A stretch of 64,000 nucleotides of DNA, taken from Aminipila terrae. GTDB lineage: Bacteria; Bacillota; Clostridia; Peptostreptococcales; Anaerovoracaceae. Location: NCBI RefSeq assembly GCF_010120715.1, contig NZ_CP047591.1:992001-1056000 (forward strand), given 5' to 3'. Shown piece by piece: positions 8,930 to 18,204 of the stretch. Made by a program: the position numbers and the translations under genes. The notes beneath the pieces were generated by a model. That model was not told the DNA's origin. It made no database searches and worked only from the letters and a program-made list of their open reading frames with translations. Position 1 is the stretch's first letter. The number at the start of each line of letters is the position of its first letter.

Positions 8930-10327
8930 TTATACTGGATATGCCATTGCCTCTTCATCTACAAGATCCCAGTCCATGCCATATATTCTTCCTGCTCTTT
9001 TCTGAAAGAAATCTTCTGCATTCTTTGGAAACATTGCCTGTGTAAGGATATCCTCTTCCTGCTCCAGATATCTTGCACATTCCTTTTTAACATTATCCAG
9101 CTCTGGTTCTAGCAAGTCTGCAGGTCTGCAGGTAATCTGCTCATCATCTCCAATAATTTGCTTTTTTACCTGGTCACTTATTGGAACAGTGGTTTTTCCA
9201 TACATACCTTTCACAATCATTTTAACCTCATTGGGAACCATTTTATAACGTTCACCAGTTAAAACATTGAGAACAGCCTGAGTCCCTATAATCTGGCTGG
9301 TCGGGGTTACCAATGGTGGAAATCCCAAATCTGCCCTTACTTTTGGCACTTCTTTGAGGACCTCATCAAAACGATCCTCTGAATTAGACTCCTTTAATTG
9401 TGACAGCAGGTTTGACAACATACCGCCTGGTACCTGATATACCAGTGTATTCACATCCACACCCATTAACTTGGTATTGATAAGACCTTCCGCAATATAC
9501 TTTTCACGGACTGGTTTAAAATGTTCCGCGATTTTGTTCAGCTGGCGCAAATCCAGTCCTGTATCGTAGGGCGTTCCTTTAAATGCAACGACCATAGACT
9601 CTGTAGACGGCTGTGAAGTCCCTTCTGCAAATGGAGATATAGCTGTGTCTATAATATCTACTCCGGCTTCTACCGCCTTTAGATAAGTTAAACTGCCCAG
9701 TCCACTGGTTGAATGGGTATGAAGTTCTAAAGGAACAGAAATCACTTTCTTTATTTCTGTAATCAGTTCATATGCATTATAAGGGTCCAGAAGTCCTGCC
9801 ATATCTTTAATACAGATAGATTTTGCTCCCATTTGTTCCATTTCTTTTGCCAAATTAATAAAAACATTATTGTCATGAGCTGGACTCTTGGTGTACGAAA
9901 TTGCTCCCTGCGCGTGTCCACCGAACTTATTGCAGGCTTCTATAGACCTTTGTAAATTTCTCGTATCATTTAATGCATCAAACACCCGGATTATATCTAT
10001 ACCATTATCGATAGCTCTGTCTACAAATTCATCTACAAGGTCATCTGCATAATGTCTGTAACCCAACAGGTTTTGCCCTCTTAGAAGCATCTGCAGCTTC
10101 GTGTTATTTACTCTCTTCCTTATCTTTCTCAGTCTTACCCATGGATCTTCATCCAGGAACCGGATGCAGGCATCATAAGTAGCACCGCCCCACATTTCTA
10201 TGGCATTATATCCAATAGAATCCATCACTTCCAGAATAGGTATCATTTCATCAGTCTTCATTCTGGTCGCCATAAGTGACTGCTGGCCATCTCTGAGAAC
10301 TGTTTCTGTAATTTTGACTTTCGTCAT
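8930..10327 (-). CDS. Oxaloacetate decarboxylase alpha / pyruvate carboxylase subunit B-type carboxyltransferase
   Basis: 465 aa. The HMGL-like carboxyltransferase TIM barrel (TETVLRDGQQSL at the N-terminus, metal ligand motif ELHTHSTSG near residue 205) is followed by the conserved PYC/OADA domain (QVPGGMLSNL near 300). The chain stops at about 465 aa, so the biotin-carrier domain must be a separate protein, and no decarboxylase beta or gamma subunit lies nearby. It could serve oxaloacetate decarboxylase, methylmalonyl-CoA transcarboxylase or pyruvate carboxylase. The ATG at 10327 follows GGGAGG; the in-frame GTG 15 bases upstream overlaps that site. Confidence 0.87.
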   Translation of the reverse strand: MTKVKITETVLRDGQQSLMATRMKTDEMIPILEVMDSIGYNAIEMWGGATYDACIRFLDEDPWVRLRKIRKRVNNTKLQMLLRGQNLLGYRHYADDLVDEFVDRAIDNGIDIIRVFDALNDTRNLQRSIEACNKFGGHAQGAISYTKSPAHDNNVFINLAKEMEQMGAKSICIKDMAGLLDPYNAYELITEIKKVISVPLELHTHSTSGLGSLTYLKAVEAGVDIIDTAISPFAEGTSQPSTESMVVAFKGTPYDTGLDLRQLNKIAEHFKPVREKYIAEGLINTKLMGVDVNTLVYQVPGGMLSNLLSQLKESNSEDRFDEVLKEVPKVRADLGFPPLVTPTSQIIGTQAVLNVLTGERYKMVPNEVKMIVKGMYGKTTVPISDQVKKQIIGDDEQITCRPADLLEPELDNVKKECARYLEQEEDILTQAMFPKNAEDFFQKRAGRIYGMDWDLVDEEAMAYPV

Positions 10328-10460
10328 ACATTTTCCTCCCACATATTTCCTTCTATCAATTTGTCTTTAATATTTCTCTATCTAAATTGTAATATATTTT
10401 TAAATTCTAATATTTTAATTTCTAACTATTTATACTATAATTAACTATTTCAAAAAAGTC

Positions 10461-10500
10461 AACAGGACTATCCAGTTTATTTTTATCAGATAGTCCTGTT
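10461..10500 (-). terminator. Intrinsic terminator of the GH18 gene
   Basis: 12-bp perfect stem (AACAGGACTATC / GATAGTCCTGTT) followed on the minus strand by GACTTTTTT, 56 bp after the stop of the gene ending at 10556. Confidence 0.85.
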
Positions 10501-10555
10501 TATATAAATATTTGTTATTAAATTTCCTTTAGATAGCATTGTAAATAGGATTACT

Positions 10556-11569
10556 TTACAATAATTTTGATACAGCAAATGCATTTGTTATGGCTTCCAC
10601 TAAGTTAGGATCGTAACTCATAATATTCCAGATGCTGATTCCTGCCAATCCATATTCCTTCACTACATCCATTTTGGCCTTATAACTTCTGGCATCTTCA
10701 AACCACACTTCGTGCTGATCGTATGTAGTTTCTTGTGTTCCATCTTCATTTTGACTGGTTACTTCTTTCCAATAAGTATAATGTGGACTTTGTGCTACTT
10801 CATCAAATTGTATCTCTGCACCATATTCCTTAGCCCTTCTGACTGCCTCCGCATTTGTTATTTTTTCCGCCATAGATTCTTTGGGCACAAAAGGCAGTTT
10901 CCAGTCATACCCATAGTTTGGTACTCCCATTAGAATTTTTTCAGGAGGAATTTCGCTAACCCCATATTCAATAACCTCCCGAACTTTATTAATTGGTGCC
11001 ACTGCCATGGGCGGTCCATAGGTATATCCCCATTCATACGTCATAAGCAGTGTAAAATTAGCCGCTTTCCCCATACCGGCATAATCATGGCCCTGATACA
11101 AAAGCCCCTGCTGATTTGCTGAAGTTTTAGGAGCCAGGGCAACTGTTACTAAATAACCCTCCGGGTTAAACTTTTTCGTAGCCTGAGCAACCATATCTGT
11201 ATATTGATCTCTATTTTTTGCCGGTACGTATTCAAAATCAAAATCCACACCAAAAAGATTTTTCTTTTTCATTTCATATAGGATTTCATTTAACAGTCTT
11301 TCCACTGCATCTGGATTTTCAAGTACATCACTTACCAGGTATTCTGAGAACTGTCCCATTTCATTCATGGGTGTAAGTACCATCATGGAACCTACCTCAG
11401 AGCTATTAGCCGCTTCAATTAATTTTTCATCATCTAAAGGTATTAAATACCCTTCCGGAGTCATACCATAGCTAAATGTAGAAATTAACGATAAATTTGA
11501 CAGCCATGACTGTAATACTTCTGGCTCAACACTTGGATACACATATCCATTCACAATTATTTCATCCAT
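10556..11569 (-). CDS. GH18 family glycosidase, SleL/YaaH-like, without LysM domains
   Basis: 337 aa, essentially one glycoside hydrolase 18 domain. The catalytic DxDxE motif is in FGVDFDFEYV near residue 108; YEWGYTYGPP and GVPNYGYDW are other typical GH18 segments of spore cortex-lytic N-acetylglucosaminidases. Related enzymes (SleL, YaaH) carry N-terminal LysM repeats; here none is present, nor a signal peptide, so it would be cytosolic or sequestered in the forespore or coat. A germination or cortex role is inferred from family. A hairpin may cover the ribosome-binding site. Confidence 0.8.
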   Translation of the reverse strand: MDEIIVNGYVYPSVEPEVLQSWLSNLSLISTFSYGMTPEGYLIPLDDEKLIEAANSSEVGSMMVLTPMNEMGQFSEYLVSDVLENPDAVERLLNEILYEMKKKNLFGVDFDFEYVPAKNRDQYTDMVAQATKKFNPEGYLVTVALAPKTSANQQGLLYQGHDYAGMGKAANFTLLMTYEWGYTYGPPMAVAPINKVREVIEYGVSEIPPEKILMGVPNYGYDWKLPFVPKESMAEKITNAEAVRRAKEYGAEIQFDEVAQSPHYTYWKEVTSQNEDGTQETTYDQHEVWFEDARSYKAKMDVVKEYGLAGISIWNIMSYDPNLVEAITNAFAVSKLL

Positions 11570-11577
11570 ATAAAAGC

Positions 11578-11608
11578 ACCCCCAGGTACATTTTATGCAT
11601 CTGGAGGT
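11578..11608 (-). promoter_or_regulatory. Hairpin overlapping the ribosome-binding site of the GH18 gene
   Basis: In the transcript ACCUCCAG (11601-11608) can pair with CUGGGGGU (11578-11585), which contains the GGGGGUG Shine-Dalgarno eight to nine bases before the ATG at 11569. Suggests, but does not prove, translational control. Confidence 0.35.
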
Positions 11609-11672
11609 TCCTTTATCTTACAATTAACAAATATTTTTTTAATATAATTACATTTTTATTAGTGATTAGCAA

Positions 11673-11698
11673 AGAGGATTAGTGTTTACTAATCCTCT
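11673..11698 (-). terminator. Terminator of the NHL/SLH gene
   Basis: 11-bp perfect stem AGAGGATTAGT / ACTAATCCTCT, 4-nt loop, ten bases after the stop of the gene at 11708, with a T-rich tail on the minus strand. Confidence 0.75.
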
Positions 11699-11707
11699 GC
11701 TTTTAAT

Positions 11708-14446
11708 CTACTTATTAATAAGTTCTGCTTTCAACAATAAATTTCGAACAGCAGTTAGTGCTTCTGCCTCAGTTAATGTTCCTTTTGGATCTAATATACC
11801 ATTACCTTTGCCATTAAATATTTCTGCATTTACCACTCGCTGCGCTGATGGTGTTGCCCAAGTTGCTACTTTAGCGCTATCTGTATAGGCAGCCAATTTG
11901 TTTGACTTGTTATCTGCTACCTTAGCAATGTCCATTGCCTTTGCATACATTACCATGGCTTCTTCTCTTGTTATAGTATTTGTTCCCCTGAATGTCCCAT
12001 CTGGATACCCATTAATGATGCCCCATTCATTTGCTTTTTGAATACTTACATTATTTTTGTTGTTTACCGTGATATCACTAAAAATACTTTTGGATTTTTC
12101 ATCTTCTCTGTACAGTCCTAAAGCCCTTACAATATAATCTGCAAATTCAGTTCTTGTGACAGCTTTGTTTGCATCAAAATTTTTGTAATCAGTCAGTACT
12201 AACCGTGATGCCATATCATCTACTGTTTCTTTTGACCAATGCCCCTTTACTGATTCCACTGTAATTGGACTATGAATTACTGAATAAGTTGAGTTTGTTA
12301 AGCTGTTTATCCCTGCATACCACTTACCATCCTTTTTAAATACCGTAGTTGGCACATGCGAGTAGGACCCGTCTTCATTAAATACTATACCTGTTGTAAT
12401 TTCATTTGGATTTACGTCACTTGGAACTTCAAATATCCTTTGAACATATTGTTTGAAAGATTTAATAGTAACGTCCTGTGAAGAACCATCTGCGCGGGTT
12501 ACCTTTGCAACTACACTGAAATCCACTGGGGCAATCAGTATCTCACCATTATTTGCCTTTACCTTTTCACCATAAGTGGTTTCTTGTTCCTTCGACATTT
12601 GTTTCATTTGAATTTCAAATTTAATTTCTTTTAATCCTTCCTGAGTAACCGAAAGTTTTTTTGCAATGTCATCTACTGTAAGTTCTTTTGCTGGAATATT
12701 ATAAGCTACTTCACCTTTTTTAATGAGTACGTCAAAATTGTTTTGATCCAGTTTTTTTACAATTTCACCAGTAAGACCTACAATAGCAATATTTGCTGAT
12801 TTATCCATAACATTAACTTCTGCAACATTGGTTTTTCCTGTCTCCTTAGATGAATTGGCTTTCATCTCTGCGTCAATCATTTTCCCCATAGTATCTGAAT
12901 TTACAGATACTTGAACCTTTGACACACCGTTTTCGTTGGATTTGTTTTCAGTTCCGATTCGCTGCTCTTCACCGTTCACTTTAACGATGGTGTTATCGTT
13001 AGTTGATGCAGTTGGAGATGTGGTAGAATGACTGCTTTTTCCGCTGCTTCCAGAAGATGCCGGTGCTACAATGACATTGACCCTTGCCTTTAAATTACTT
13101 GGGTTAGAAAGATTCTCACTTATGGCTACCGTGCCACTAAAGACATAGGTTCCACCTGTATTGCCATCATAAGTTGGTGTACCTCCATCCCAGGTTACTG
13201 CTGAGTTTGTGGTTGTGGAATTGCTTAGGGTTAAGGTAACTGAAGCTGGCAATTGACCTGTAATTGTACTTAAATTTGTTCCGTTGGAGACGTTGATATC
13301 TGAAAGGTTTGCAACACTAGTTACCTTTAAAATATTATTGGTAACTGGCATATTTGTAAAATCATCCAGTTCTATGGATTTGCCCGAAACAACTAAATTA
13401 TTAGTGCCTGTTTTGGCATAGCTCACTTTAATGTTATCTGTGTAAGACATATTATCATTTAAAGTCAGACGTATACTTGACCCTGAAACGATTGCCTCTG
13501 TAATTTGCGGATTAGATGCTACACCTGAGACATTAAAGGCAGCTGTATCCACTATGCCATCTGAGAGGGTTGTGTTTAAAACTAATTCAATATGTGTTTT
13601 ATCCGTTGTTCCTGCTGTTCCTATTATTTTTTTACAAACAGAACCAAGTGATAAAAAATAAATGGAACCAGCCTGATCAACATAGCTTCCCCATGGATAG
13701 CCTATGGTAGATGGCGTTGCAAAGGCTGCTACTTTATTTCCGTCTACATCATATTTTTCTATGCTTCTAGACCCAAGGGAAACATAAAAATATCCATCTT
13801 CTCCTAATGTAACCCATGTTGGTGTGCTTAATCCGGTTATAAAATCAGTTACAGTACCACTTGGTGTGATTTTCTTTATTTTCCCGCCAGAACGATCCGC
13901 AACATATAAATTATTAGCTGAATCAATGGTCATGCCTATGATTGAATTCGACCCCAGACCAGTGACAAAGTCGGTGGACCCTGATCCATTTAAATTCATT
14001 TTCAGGATTGTTCCAGATGAATACTGTACGGCATACAAATTGTTGCCGCTATCAATCACAAGTCCAGTTAAGAGCCCCGTTTCAGTTTTTATAACTGTCT
14101 TAGCTCCACCTGCGCTGACTTTGTCTATTTGTGAACCAGCGTGTTCCGCAATATATAAGTTACCACTGCCGTCAAAAGCCATTCCTATGGGTTGATTTAA
14201 TGCCGTTACGGAATTTGTTTTATTTTGACCGTCTCGATCTACCCTAACAATACTACCGCCACCATATTCCGAAATATAGAGCTTATTATCAGGTCCTTTA
14301 ATCACATTAATAGCTTGATTTAATCCAGTTGATAGAACATCAAATGCATAAGATGTTGAAGTTATAGCATATGATGATACAGGGGATACAGTTGTTATTG
14401 TCACTAACATTGTAATAATAGCAATAAGACTTATTAATCGTTTCAT
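11708..14446 (-). CDS. Secreted beta-propeller surface protein with C-terminal SLH repeats
   Basis: 912 aa. A signal peptide (about residues 1-27) leads into an NHL/SMP-30-like propeller of roughly 40-residue blades to about residue 270 (repeated NLYVAD / NLYIAEH-type strands). Then come a SwmB-like beta domain (about 290-375), an Ig-like domain (about 380-460), a Ser/Thr-rich linker, a long alpha/beta region without an assignable domain, and three SLH repeats from about 735 to the end (SVKGHWSKETVDDMAS, GYPDGTFRGTNTITREE). SLH repeats bind pyruvylated wall polysaccharide, so the protein should be displayed at the cell surface. No substrate can be inferred. Start ATG 14446 has AGGAGG ten bases upstream. 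Confidence 0.85.
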   Translation of the reverse strand: MKRLISLIAIITMLVTITTVSPVSSYAITSTSYAFDVLSTGLNQAINVIKGPDNKLYISEYGGGSIVRVDRDGQNKTNSVTALNQPIGMAFDGSGNLYIAEHAGSQIDKVSAGGAKTVIKTETGLLTGLVIDSGNNLYAVQYSSGTILKMNLNGSGSTDFVTGLGSNSIIGMTIDSANNLYVADRSGGKIKKITPSGTVTDFITGLSTPTWVTLGEDGYFYVSLGSRSIEKYDVDGNKVAAFATPSTIGYPWGSYVDQAGSIYFLSLGSVCKKIIGTAGTTDKTHIELVLNTTLSDGIVDTAAFNVSGVASNPQITEAIVSGSSIRLTLNDNMSYTDNIKVSYAKTGTNNLVVSGKSIELDDFTNMPVTNNILKVTSVANLSDINVSNGTNLSTITGQLPASVTLTLSNSTTTNSAVTWDGGTPTYDGNTGGTYVFSGTVAISENLSNPSNLKARVNVIVAPASSGSSGKSSHSTTSPTASTNDNTIVKVNGEEQRIGTENKSNENGVSKVQVSVNSDTMGKMIDAEMKANSSKETGKTNVAEVNVMDKSANIAIVGLTGEIVKKLDQNNFDVLIKKGEVAYNIPAKELTVDDIAKKLSVTQEGLKEIKFEIQMKQMSKEQETTYGEKVKANNGEILIAPVDFSVVAKVTRADGSSQDVTIKSFKQYVQRIFEVPSDVNPNEITTGIVFNEDGSYSHVPTTVFKKDGKWYAGINSLTNSTYSVIHSPITVESVKGHWSKETVDDMASRLVLTDYKNFDANKAVTRTEFADYIVRALGLYREDEKSKSIFSDITVNNKNNVSIQKANEWGIINGYPDGTFRGTNTITREEAMVMYAKAMDIAKVADNKSNKLAAYTDSAKVATWATPSAQRVVNAEIFNGKGNGILDPKGTLTEAEALTAVRNLLLKAELINK

Positions 14447-14484
14447 GTCTAATTTATCCTCCTAAAATTCTTTAAATTTCTATA

Positions 14485-14513
14485 ATTTTACAATAATCAT
14501 CTATTTATTACAA
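14485..14513 (-). promoter_or_regulatory. Sigma-A promoter of the NHL/SLH gene
   Basis: Minus strand TTGTAA (14508-14513), 17-bp spacer, TAAAAT (14485-14490), about 38 bp upstream of the ATG. Confidence 0.55.
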
Positions 14514-14575
14514 CAAAAACTTGTATTAATTTGAATAACATTTAATAATCGCTTTTGCACAAGAGTCGTAACTTG

Positions 14576-14604
14576 TTGCAATTTGGAATATTTTAGGTTA
14601 TAAT
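14576..14604 (+). promoter_or_regulatory. Sigma-A promoter of the Q/N-repeat gene
   Basis: TTGCAA (14576-14581), 17-bp spacer, perfect TATAAT (14599-14604). Predicted leader of about 110 nt before the ATG at 14723. Confidence 0.7.
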
Positions 14605-14722
14605 TTTAGATATAGATTTTATAAATGTAATAAAAAGTAATATTGGGTGTTTTTAAATAAAGTTTTTATTGTTTATGAAACTTGTGATGATAAAACTTAT
14701 GTGTATTAGGGGGAAATTTTAT

Positions 14723-15259
14723 ATGGATAATAATTTAAATAACCAGCAAAATGATGAACAGAGCAACCAGCAAGCTGAACAGCAGAGCAACCAGCAAACT
14801 GAACAAGAGAGCAACCAGCAAACCGAACAGCAAAGCAACCAGCAAACTGAACAGCAGAGCAATCAGCAAACTGAACAGCAGATTAATCAACAAACTGTTA
14901 AACAAAGTCAGCAACAAGCTAACAAACAGAATTATCAACAATATTACCAACCATATATACAGCAGAATAACCAACGAAACAATCAGCAGAATAACCAGCA
15001 GCAATCCCCATCTAATGGTAAGGCGGTGGCTTCTCTGGTTTTAGGTATTGTTGGTTTGGTTTGTGTCATTTTTGCTTATACCGCATTTCTTGGAATGATT
15101 CTGGCAATTGTAGGAATTGTTTTAGGTACATTAGCTAAAAATGAGCAGCCTTCAAGTATGGCAACCGCTGGAATCGTATTAAGCATAGTTGCACTGGGGC
15201 TTTGTGCTGTTGCACTTGTAGCATGTGTTTCATGTGCTGGTGCTTTGGCTGCTTTATAA
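14723..15259 (+). CDS. Gln/Asn-rich repeat membrane protein (DUF4190-like C-terminus)
   Basis: 178 aa. Residues 1-95 are almost entirely Gln and Asn, built mainly on the octapeptide SNQQTEQQ. Residues 100-178 hold two hydrophobic helices (ASLVLGIVGLVCVIF and GIVLSIVALGLCAVAL) separated by a short polar turn, as in DUF4190-type small membrane proteins, whose function is not established. The start is the ATG at 14723, preceded by AGGGGGAAA; an in-frame ATG 54 bases earlier has no ribosome-binding site. The low-complexity segment would face one side of the membrane and could be disordered or aggregation-prone. Confidence 0.8.
   Translation: MDNNLNNQQNDEQSNQQAEQQSNQQTEQESNQQTEQQSNQQTEQQSNQQTEQQINQQTVKQSQQQANKQNYQQYYQPYIQQNNQRNNQQNNQQQSPSNGKAVASLVLGIVGLVCVIFAYTAFLGMILAIVGIVLGTLAKNEQPSSMATAGIVLSIVALGLCAVALVACVSCAGALAAL
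14762..14929 (+). repeat. 24-bp tandem repeat inside the Q/N-rich gene
   Basis: Seven consecutive 24-bp units. The first five are close copies of AGCAACCAGCAAACTGAACA plus GCAG; the last two are diverged. Unit length is a multiple of three, so unit gain or loss keeps the frame. Confidence 0.85.
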
Positions 15260-15281
15260 TTAAAATATGCTAAATTAAGAG

Positions 15282-15325
15282 ACGGGCGATTACTGTTTTA
15301 TTCAGTTAATAGCCCGTTTTATTAT
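15282..15325 (+). terminator. Terminator between the Q/N-repeat gene and lgt
   Basis: Stem with outer arms ACGGGC / GCCCGT and inner CTG / CAG, followed by TTTTATTATT. It ends only a few bases before the lgt ribosome-binding site. Confidence 0.7.
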
Positions 15326-15339
15326 TGGAGGATAAATGT

Positions 15340-16113
15340 ATGTTTTCCGTTCTAAATATTTGTGGTCTTAAGATTGCTTCTTATGGTTTAGTCAACCTGA
15401 TTGCATTTACAGTAGGAATAGTAATCGCTTGTTTGAGAGCAAAAAAAAATGGCATCTCCCCAGAGCAAGAGTTCTTAATGTTACTTCACGCATTAATCGG
15501 TGCTATTGTGGGAGGGAAATTACTATATTTAATATGTAGCCTTGGAGACATCTGGAACAATAAAGCTATAATATTTAAGGATATAAACCATTTTACTTCT
15601 TATATGGAAGGTGGTTTCGTCTTTTATGGGGGGCTGTTAGGAGGATTAGCTGCAGCCTTTTTATATTGTCATTACTATAAGAAACCTCCAGTGAAAATGA
15701 TTGAATTATCTGTGCCATCTATACCTTTAATTCATGGTATTGGCAGAATCGGCTGTTTCATGGCCGGATGCTGCTATGGTATACCTGTCAAATCAAAAAT
15801 AAGTGTAGTTTATACTAATTCAATTGCTGCTCCAAATGGTATTCCTATTTTTCCAATACAACTTTTGGAAGCTGGAATAAATTTTACATTGTTTATAATC
15901 CTAATGATTTATTCCCAAAAGCCTCATAAACCATATAAACTATTGGGGCTGTATTTAACGTTTTACTCCATAGAAAGATTTTTCCTTGAATTTTTAAGGG
16001 GCGATAGTATCCGGGGAGTGTATTGGGGAATATCATCCTCTCAGTGGATCAGCCTTATTATTATTTTACCTCTAGGAATATTCTTATTTACCTCTAGTCG
16101 TTTAAAAAATTAA
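15340..16113 (+). CDS. lgt: Prolipoprotein diacylglyceryl transferase
   Basis: 257 aa polytopic membrane enzyme that attaches diacylglycerol from phosphatidylglycerol to the lipobox Cys of prolipoproteins. The Lgt signature HGIGRIGCFMAGCCYG is near residue 135; a conserved Tyr/Gly-rich stretch (GGFVFYGGLLGG) is near residue 90, and the Arg of ERFFLEFLRGD near 215 fits the active-site set. About seven transmembrane helices. The ATG at 15340 follows GGAGG by eight bases; the in-frame TTG at 15325 overlaps that site and is unlikely. Confidence 0.92.
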   Translation: MFSVLNICGLKIASYGLVNLIAFTVGIVIACLRAKKNGISPEQEFLMLLHALIGAIVGGKLLYLICSLGDIWNNKAIIFKDINHFTSYMEGGFVFYGGLLGGLAAAFLYCHYYKKPPVKMIELSVPSIPLIHGIGRIGCFMAGCCYGIPVKSKISVVYTNSIAAPNGIPIFPIQLLEAGINFTLFIILMIYSQKPHKPYKLLGLYLTFYSIERFFLEFLRGDSIRGVYWGISSSQWISLIIILPLGIFLFTSSRLKN

Positions 16114-16246
16114 TTTGCACTGATATTTGCTATTTTTCTGATTCTTAACTTATTCTGAATTTATTTATAATAATGTTGAAAACCAACGGCTCATAGTTAT
16201 AATGAAATAACAGTCTATTGCAATTTACTACAATAAAGGAGAGAAA

Positions 16247-16858
16247 ATGAGGGATAACAAGAGATTTCACTTGCTGCTATTCGTCACGTTACTTGGCATT
16301 TTAACCTGGTCGGTCATAAACCCTAAAGACTTGTTTACATGGTTTTTAGAAGTCCTGCCAGCACTAATAGGAATTCTTATATTATTATACCTGTATCCCA
16401 AATATAAGCTATCCGATTTGGCCTACATATTGATTTTAATACATGCAACAATTCTAATAATTGGCGGTCACTATACTTATGCGGAAATGCCTGTTTTTAA
16501 CTGGATCAGAGATACCTTTCACTTAAGCAGGAATTACTATGACAGATTAGGCCACTTTGCGCAGGGTTTCATTCCTGCCATCATTACAAGAGAAATACTT
16601 ATAAGAAATGAAGTTCTAAATAAAAAGAAATATATGCCTTTTTTGGTTGTTTCTATATGTCTTTCCATTAGTGCAACTTATGAGCTATTTGAATTTTCAA
16701 TTGCAAAGCTTACCGGTGACAGTGCAGAAGCATTTTTAGGTACACAGGGTGACATTTGGGATACACAATGGGATATGTTAATGGCCTTAATTGGTTCCAT
16801 CACTTCTTTATGTTTACTAAGTAACTACCATGACAAAGAATTATTAAAGATGAACTAA
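16247..16858 (+). CDS. DUF2238 (YjdF-type) integral membrane protein
   Basis: 203 aa with about six hydrophobic segments. Conserved features of DUF2238 are visible: HYTYAEMPVFNWIRD near residue 78, YDRLGHFAQGFIPA near 98, ATYELFEF near 142, and the acidic GTQGDIWDTQWDM near 167. Function is unknown in the family. GGAGAG precedes the ATG. It lies 130 bp after lgt in the same direction, and a hairpin follows directly, so it is probably monocistronic or weakly linked to lgt. Confidence 0.82.
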   Translation: MRDNKRFHLLLFVTLLGILTWSVINPKDLFTWFLEVLPALIGILILLYLYPKYKLSDLAYILILIHATILIIGGHYTYAEMPVFNWIRDTFHLSRNYYDRLGHFAQGFIPAIITREILIRNEVLNKKKYMPFLVVSICLSISATYELFEFSIAKLTGDSAEAFLGTQGDIWDTQWDMLMALIGSITSLCLLSNYHDKELLKMN

Positions 16859-16868
16859 TTACATAAAA

Positions 16869-16902
16869 TCAGCCGCTTCAGAGCTCTTTCTGAAACGGCT
16901 GA
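16869..16902. terminator. Terminator after the DUF2238 gene
   Basis: Long imperfect stem TCAGCCG-C-TTCAGA / TCTGAA-A-CGGCTGA with a 6-nt loop, ten bases after the stop. The T-rich tail on the plus strand is moderate. Confidence 0.7.
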
Positions 16903-16968
16903 CAGATAATTTATTTTCTTTATCGGTATTTATCTTTTTACCCAAAGAGGCTTTAAACCAGCTTTCCT

Positions 16969-17517
16969 CTATAAGTAAATGCTTGGTTTAGTAGTCGTTT
17001 CGGATGCAACCGCAGATTTTATCATATCTATTTCATATGTTGTTTCGGGACTCATACCACAGCGTTTATTGTTTCTTCTGTTTTCTCTCTCTGAATTTAT
17101 ATCACTTACACCTTTTACCAGATTGCATAAACCTGCTTCAAGGTCCTGCAGCCCCTCAGTAACACTTTGGATTCCTTCACAAAGACAGCAGTTTTGCAGT
17201 TGGCACAATCCTTCCTGCACACCCTTCACACCATCCTTGAGGTCGCAAACACCTTCTTTAATACCCATATTACTTCTGTAATCACATTCAAATTCCACAT
17301 CTCTTAATCCATCAATTACATCGGATAAACCTTTTTCAACTTTGCAAAGTCCTTTTTCAATGCATTTTATGCCCTCACCAATTTTACAGCAGCAGATGGC
17401 ATCAAGGCCATTCTGGATATCTTTAATACCTTCTTTGATTTTGCAGATGCCTTTTTGGATTGCTTCAATAGCGTCCTCCTGCTCACACTGACAATTGCAT
17501 TGTCTATTTCTATACAT
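16969..17517 (-). CDS. Cys-rich heptad-repeat protein of unknown function
   Basis: 182 aa, no signal peptide or membrane helix. Residues 15-145 are built of seven-residue units with Gly at position 1 and Ile/Leu at position 2 (for example GICKIKE, GIKDIQN, GLCKVEK, GLSDVID, GLRDVEF), implying one long regular helix with glycines along one face. About 15 cysteines are spread through the repeats, including CNCQCEQE at the start, CCC near 43 and CC near 109. Such content suggests metal binding or disulfide cross-linking, as in spore coat proteins, but this is inference; I do not recognise the family. Two other Cys-rich genes follow in the divergent direction. Confidence 0.7.
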   Translation of the reverse strand: MYRNRQCNCQCEQEDAIEAIQKGICKIKEGIKDIQNGLDAICCCKIGEGIKCIEKGLCKVEKGLSDVIDGLRDVEFECDYRSNMGIKEGVCDLKDGVKGVQEGLCQLQNCCLCEGIQSVTEGLQDLEAGLCNLVKGVSDINSERENRRNNKRCGMSPETTYEIDMIKSAVASETTTKPSIYL

Positions 17518-17560
17518 TTTTCATCACCTTTTTTATATAATATTCACCTAATCTAGGTAT

Positions 17561-17588
17561 AGTATAATTATATGAAGAAGTTAGCCAA
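17561..17588 (-). promoter_or_regulatory. Promoter of the Cys-rich heptad-repeat gene
   Basis: Minus strand TTGGCT (17583-17588), 16-bp spacer, TATACT (17561-17566), about 44 bp upstream of the ATG. Matches sigma-A better than the sporulation factors. Confidence 0.5.
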
Positions 17589-17694
17589 AGTGTTAAAGTT
17601 ATACTGGTATATAGCTGCTTTTTATATCTTTTTCAGGCCTAATATGGCACACTTACAATCATATCTCATATCATGAACGAGGGAGGGATTTATT

Positions 17695-18152
17695 GTGCCT
17701 GATCAATATAATAAATGTTCTAAAGAAAATGTTATCCACCAATTAGTGGAAGTGCAAGCACAGGTTACAGTTACACCACTGATAGAACATGGAACCCCTA
17801 AAGTGCACTGCGTTAACTCCTGTATCTACCCAAATCATCAATGTAATAACCATAATTATTTTGATTGCTCCAATCACGACTCTTATGGTTGTACCAGTTG
17901 CGGGGATATGATTATAATACCACTTGTGAGCCCATCAGTTCACCATGTAAATATAATTATACTCTGACCCAAGTAATCTGTATTGAAATTCCTATATGTA
18001 TAGATGCGGAAGTTGATATTCATGAAGGGATTGCCTGCTGTGGCAGACCGGAAGTTGATATTCATAAAGGAACTGCCTGCTGCGACAGACCGGATATTAA
18101 TCCCACAGAGTGTATTAATAATAGAAAACGATCTTACATGCAAATGCTATAA
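17695..18152 (+). pseudogene. Cys-rich protein, paralogue of the next gene, frameshifted as read
   Basis: Starts at a GTG (17695) with GAGGGAGGG eight bases upstream. The first frame runs to 17967, but from about 17905 the similarity to the downstream paralogue (18205-18966) continues in the -1 frame to 18152. Adding one G to the run at 17902-17905 gives 152 aa. The N-terminal part (VEVQAQVTVTPLIEHGTP) matches VCVQGTVTITPSVVSGTP of the paralogue, and QVICIEIPICI matches QNICVQIPLTF. It has many Cys/His residues and two 12-residue repeats (EVDIHEGIACCGRP, EVDIHKGTACCDRP). Function unknown; a spore-surface protein is possible. Confidence 0.65.
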
Positions 18153-18204
18153 CTACCATAAGCATGTGTAATATTATTTATAGATTTGAAAGGCGTGAAA
18201 ATAT

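Noticed and set aside
14762..14929. Tandem repeats as a CRISPR array
   Set aside because: Units are directly adjacent without unique spacers and lie in a coding frame; no cas genes nearby.
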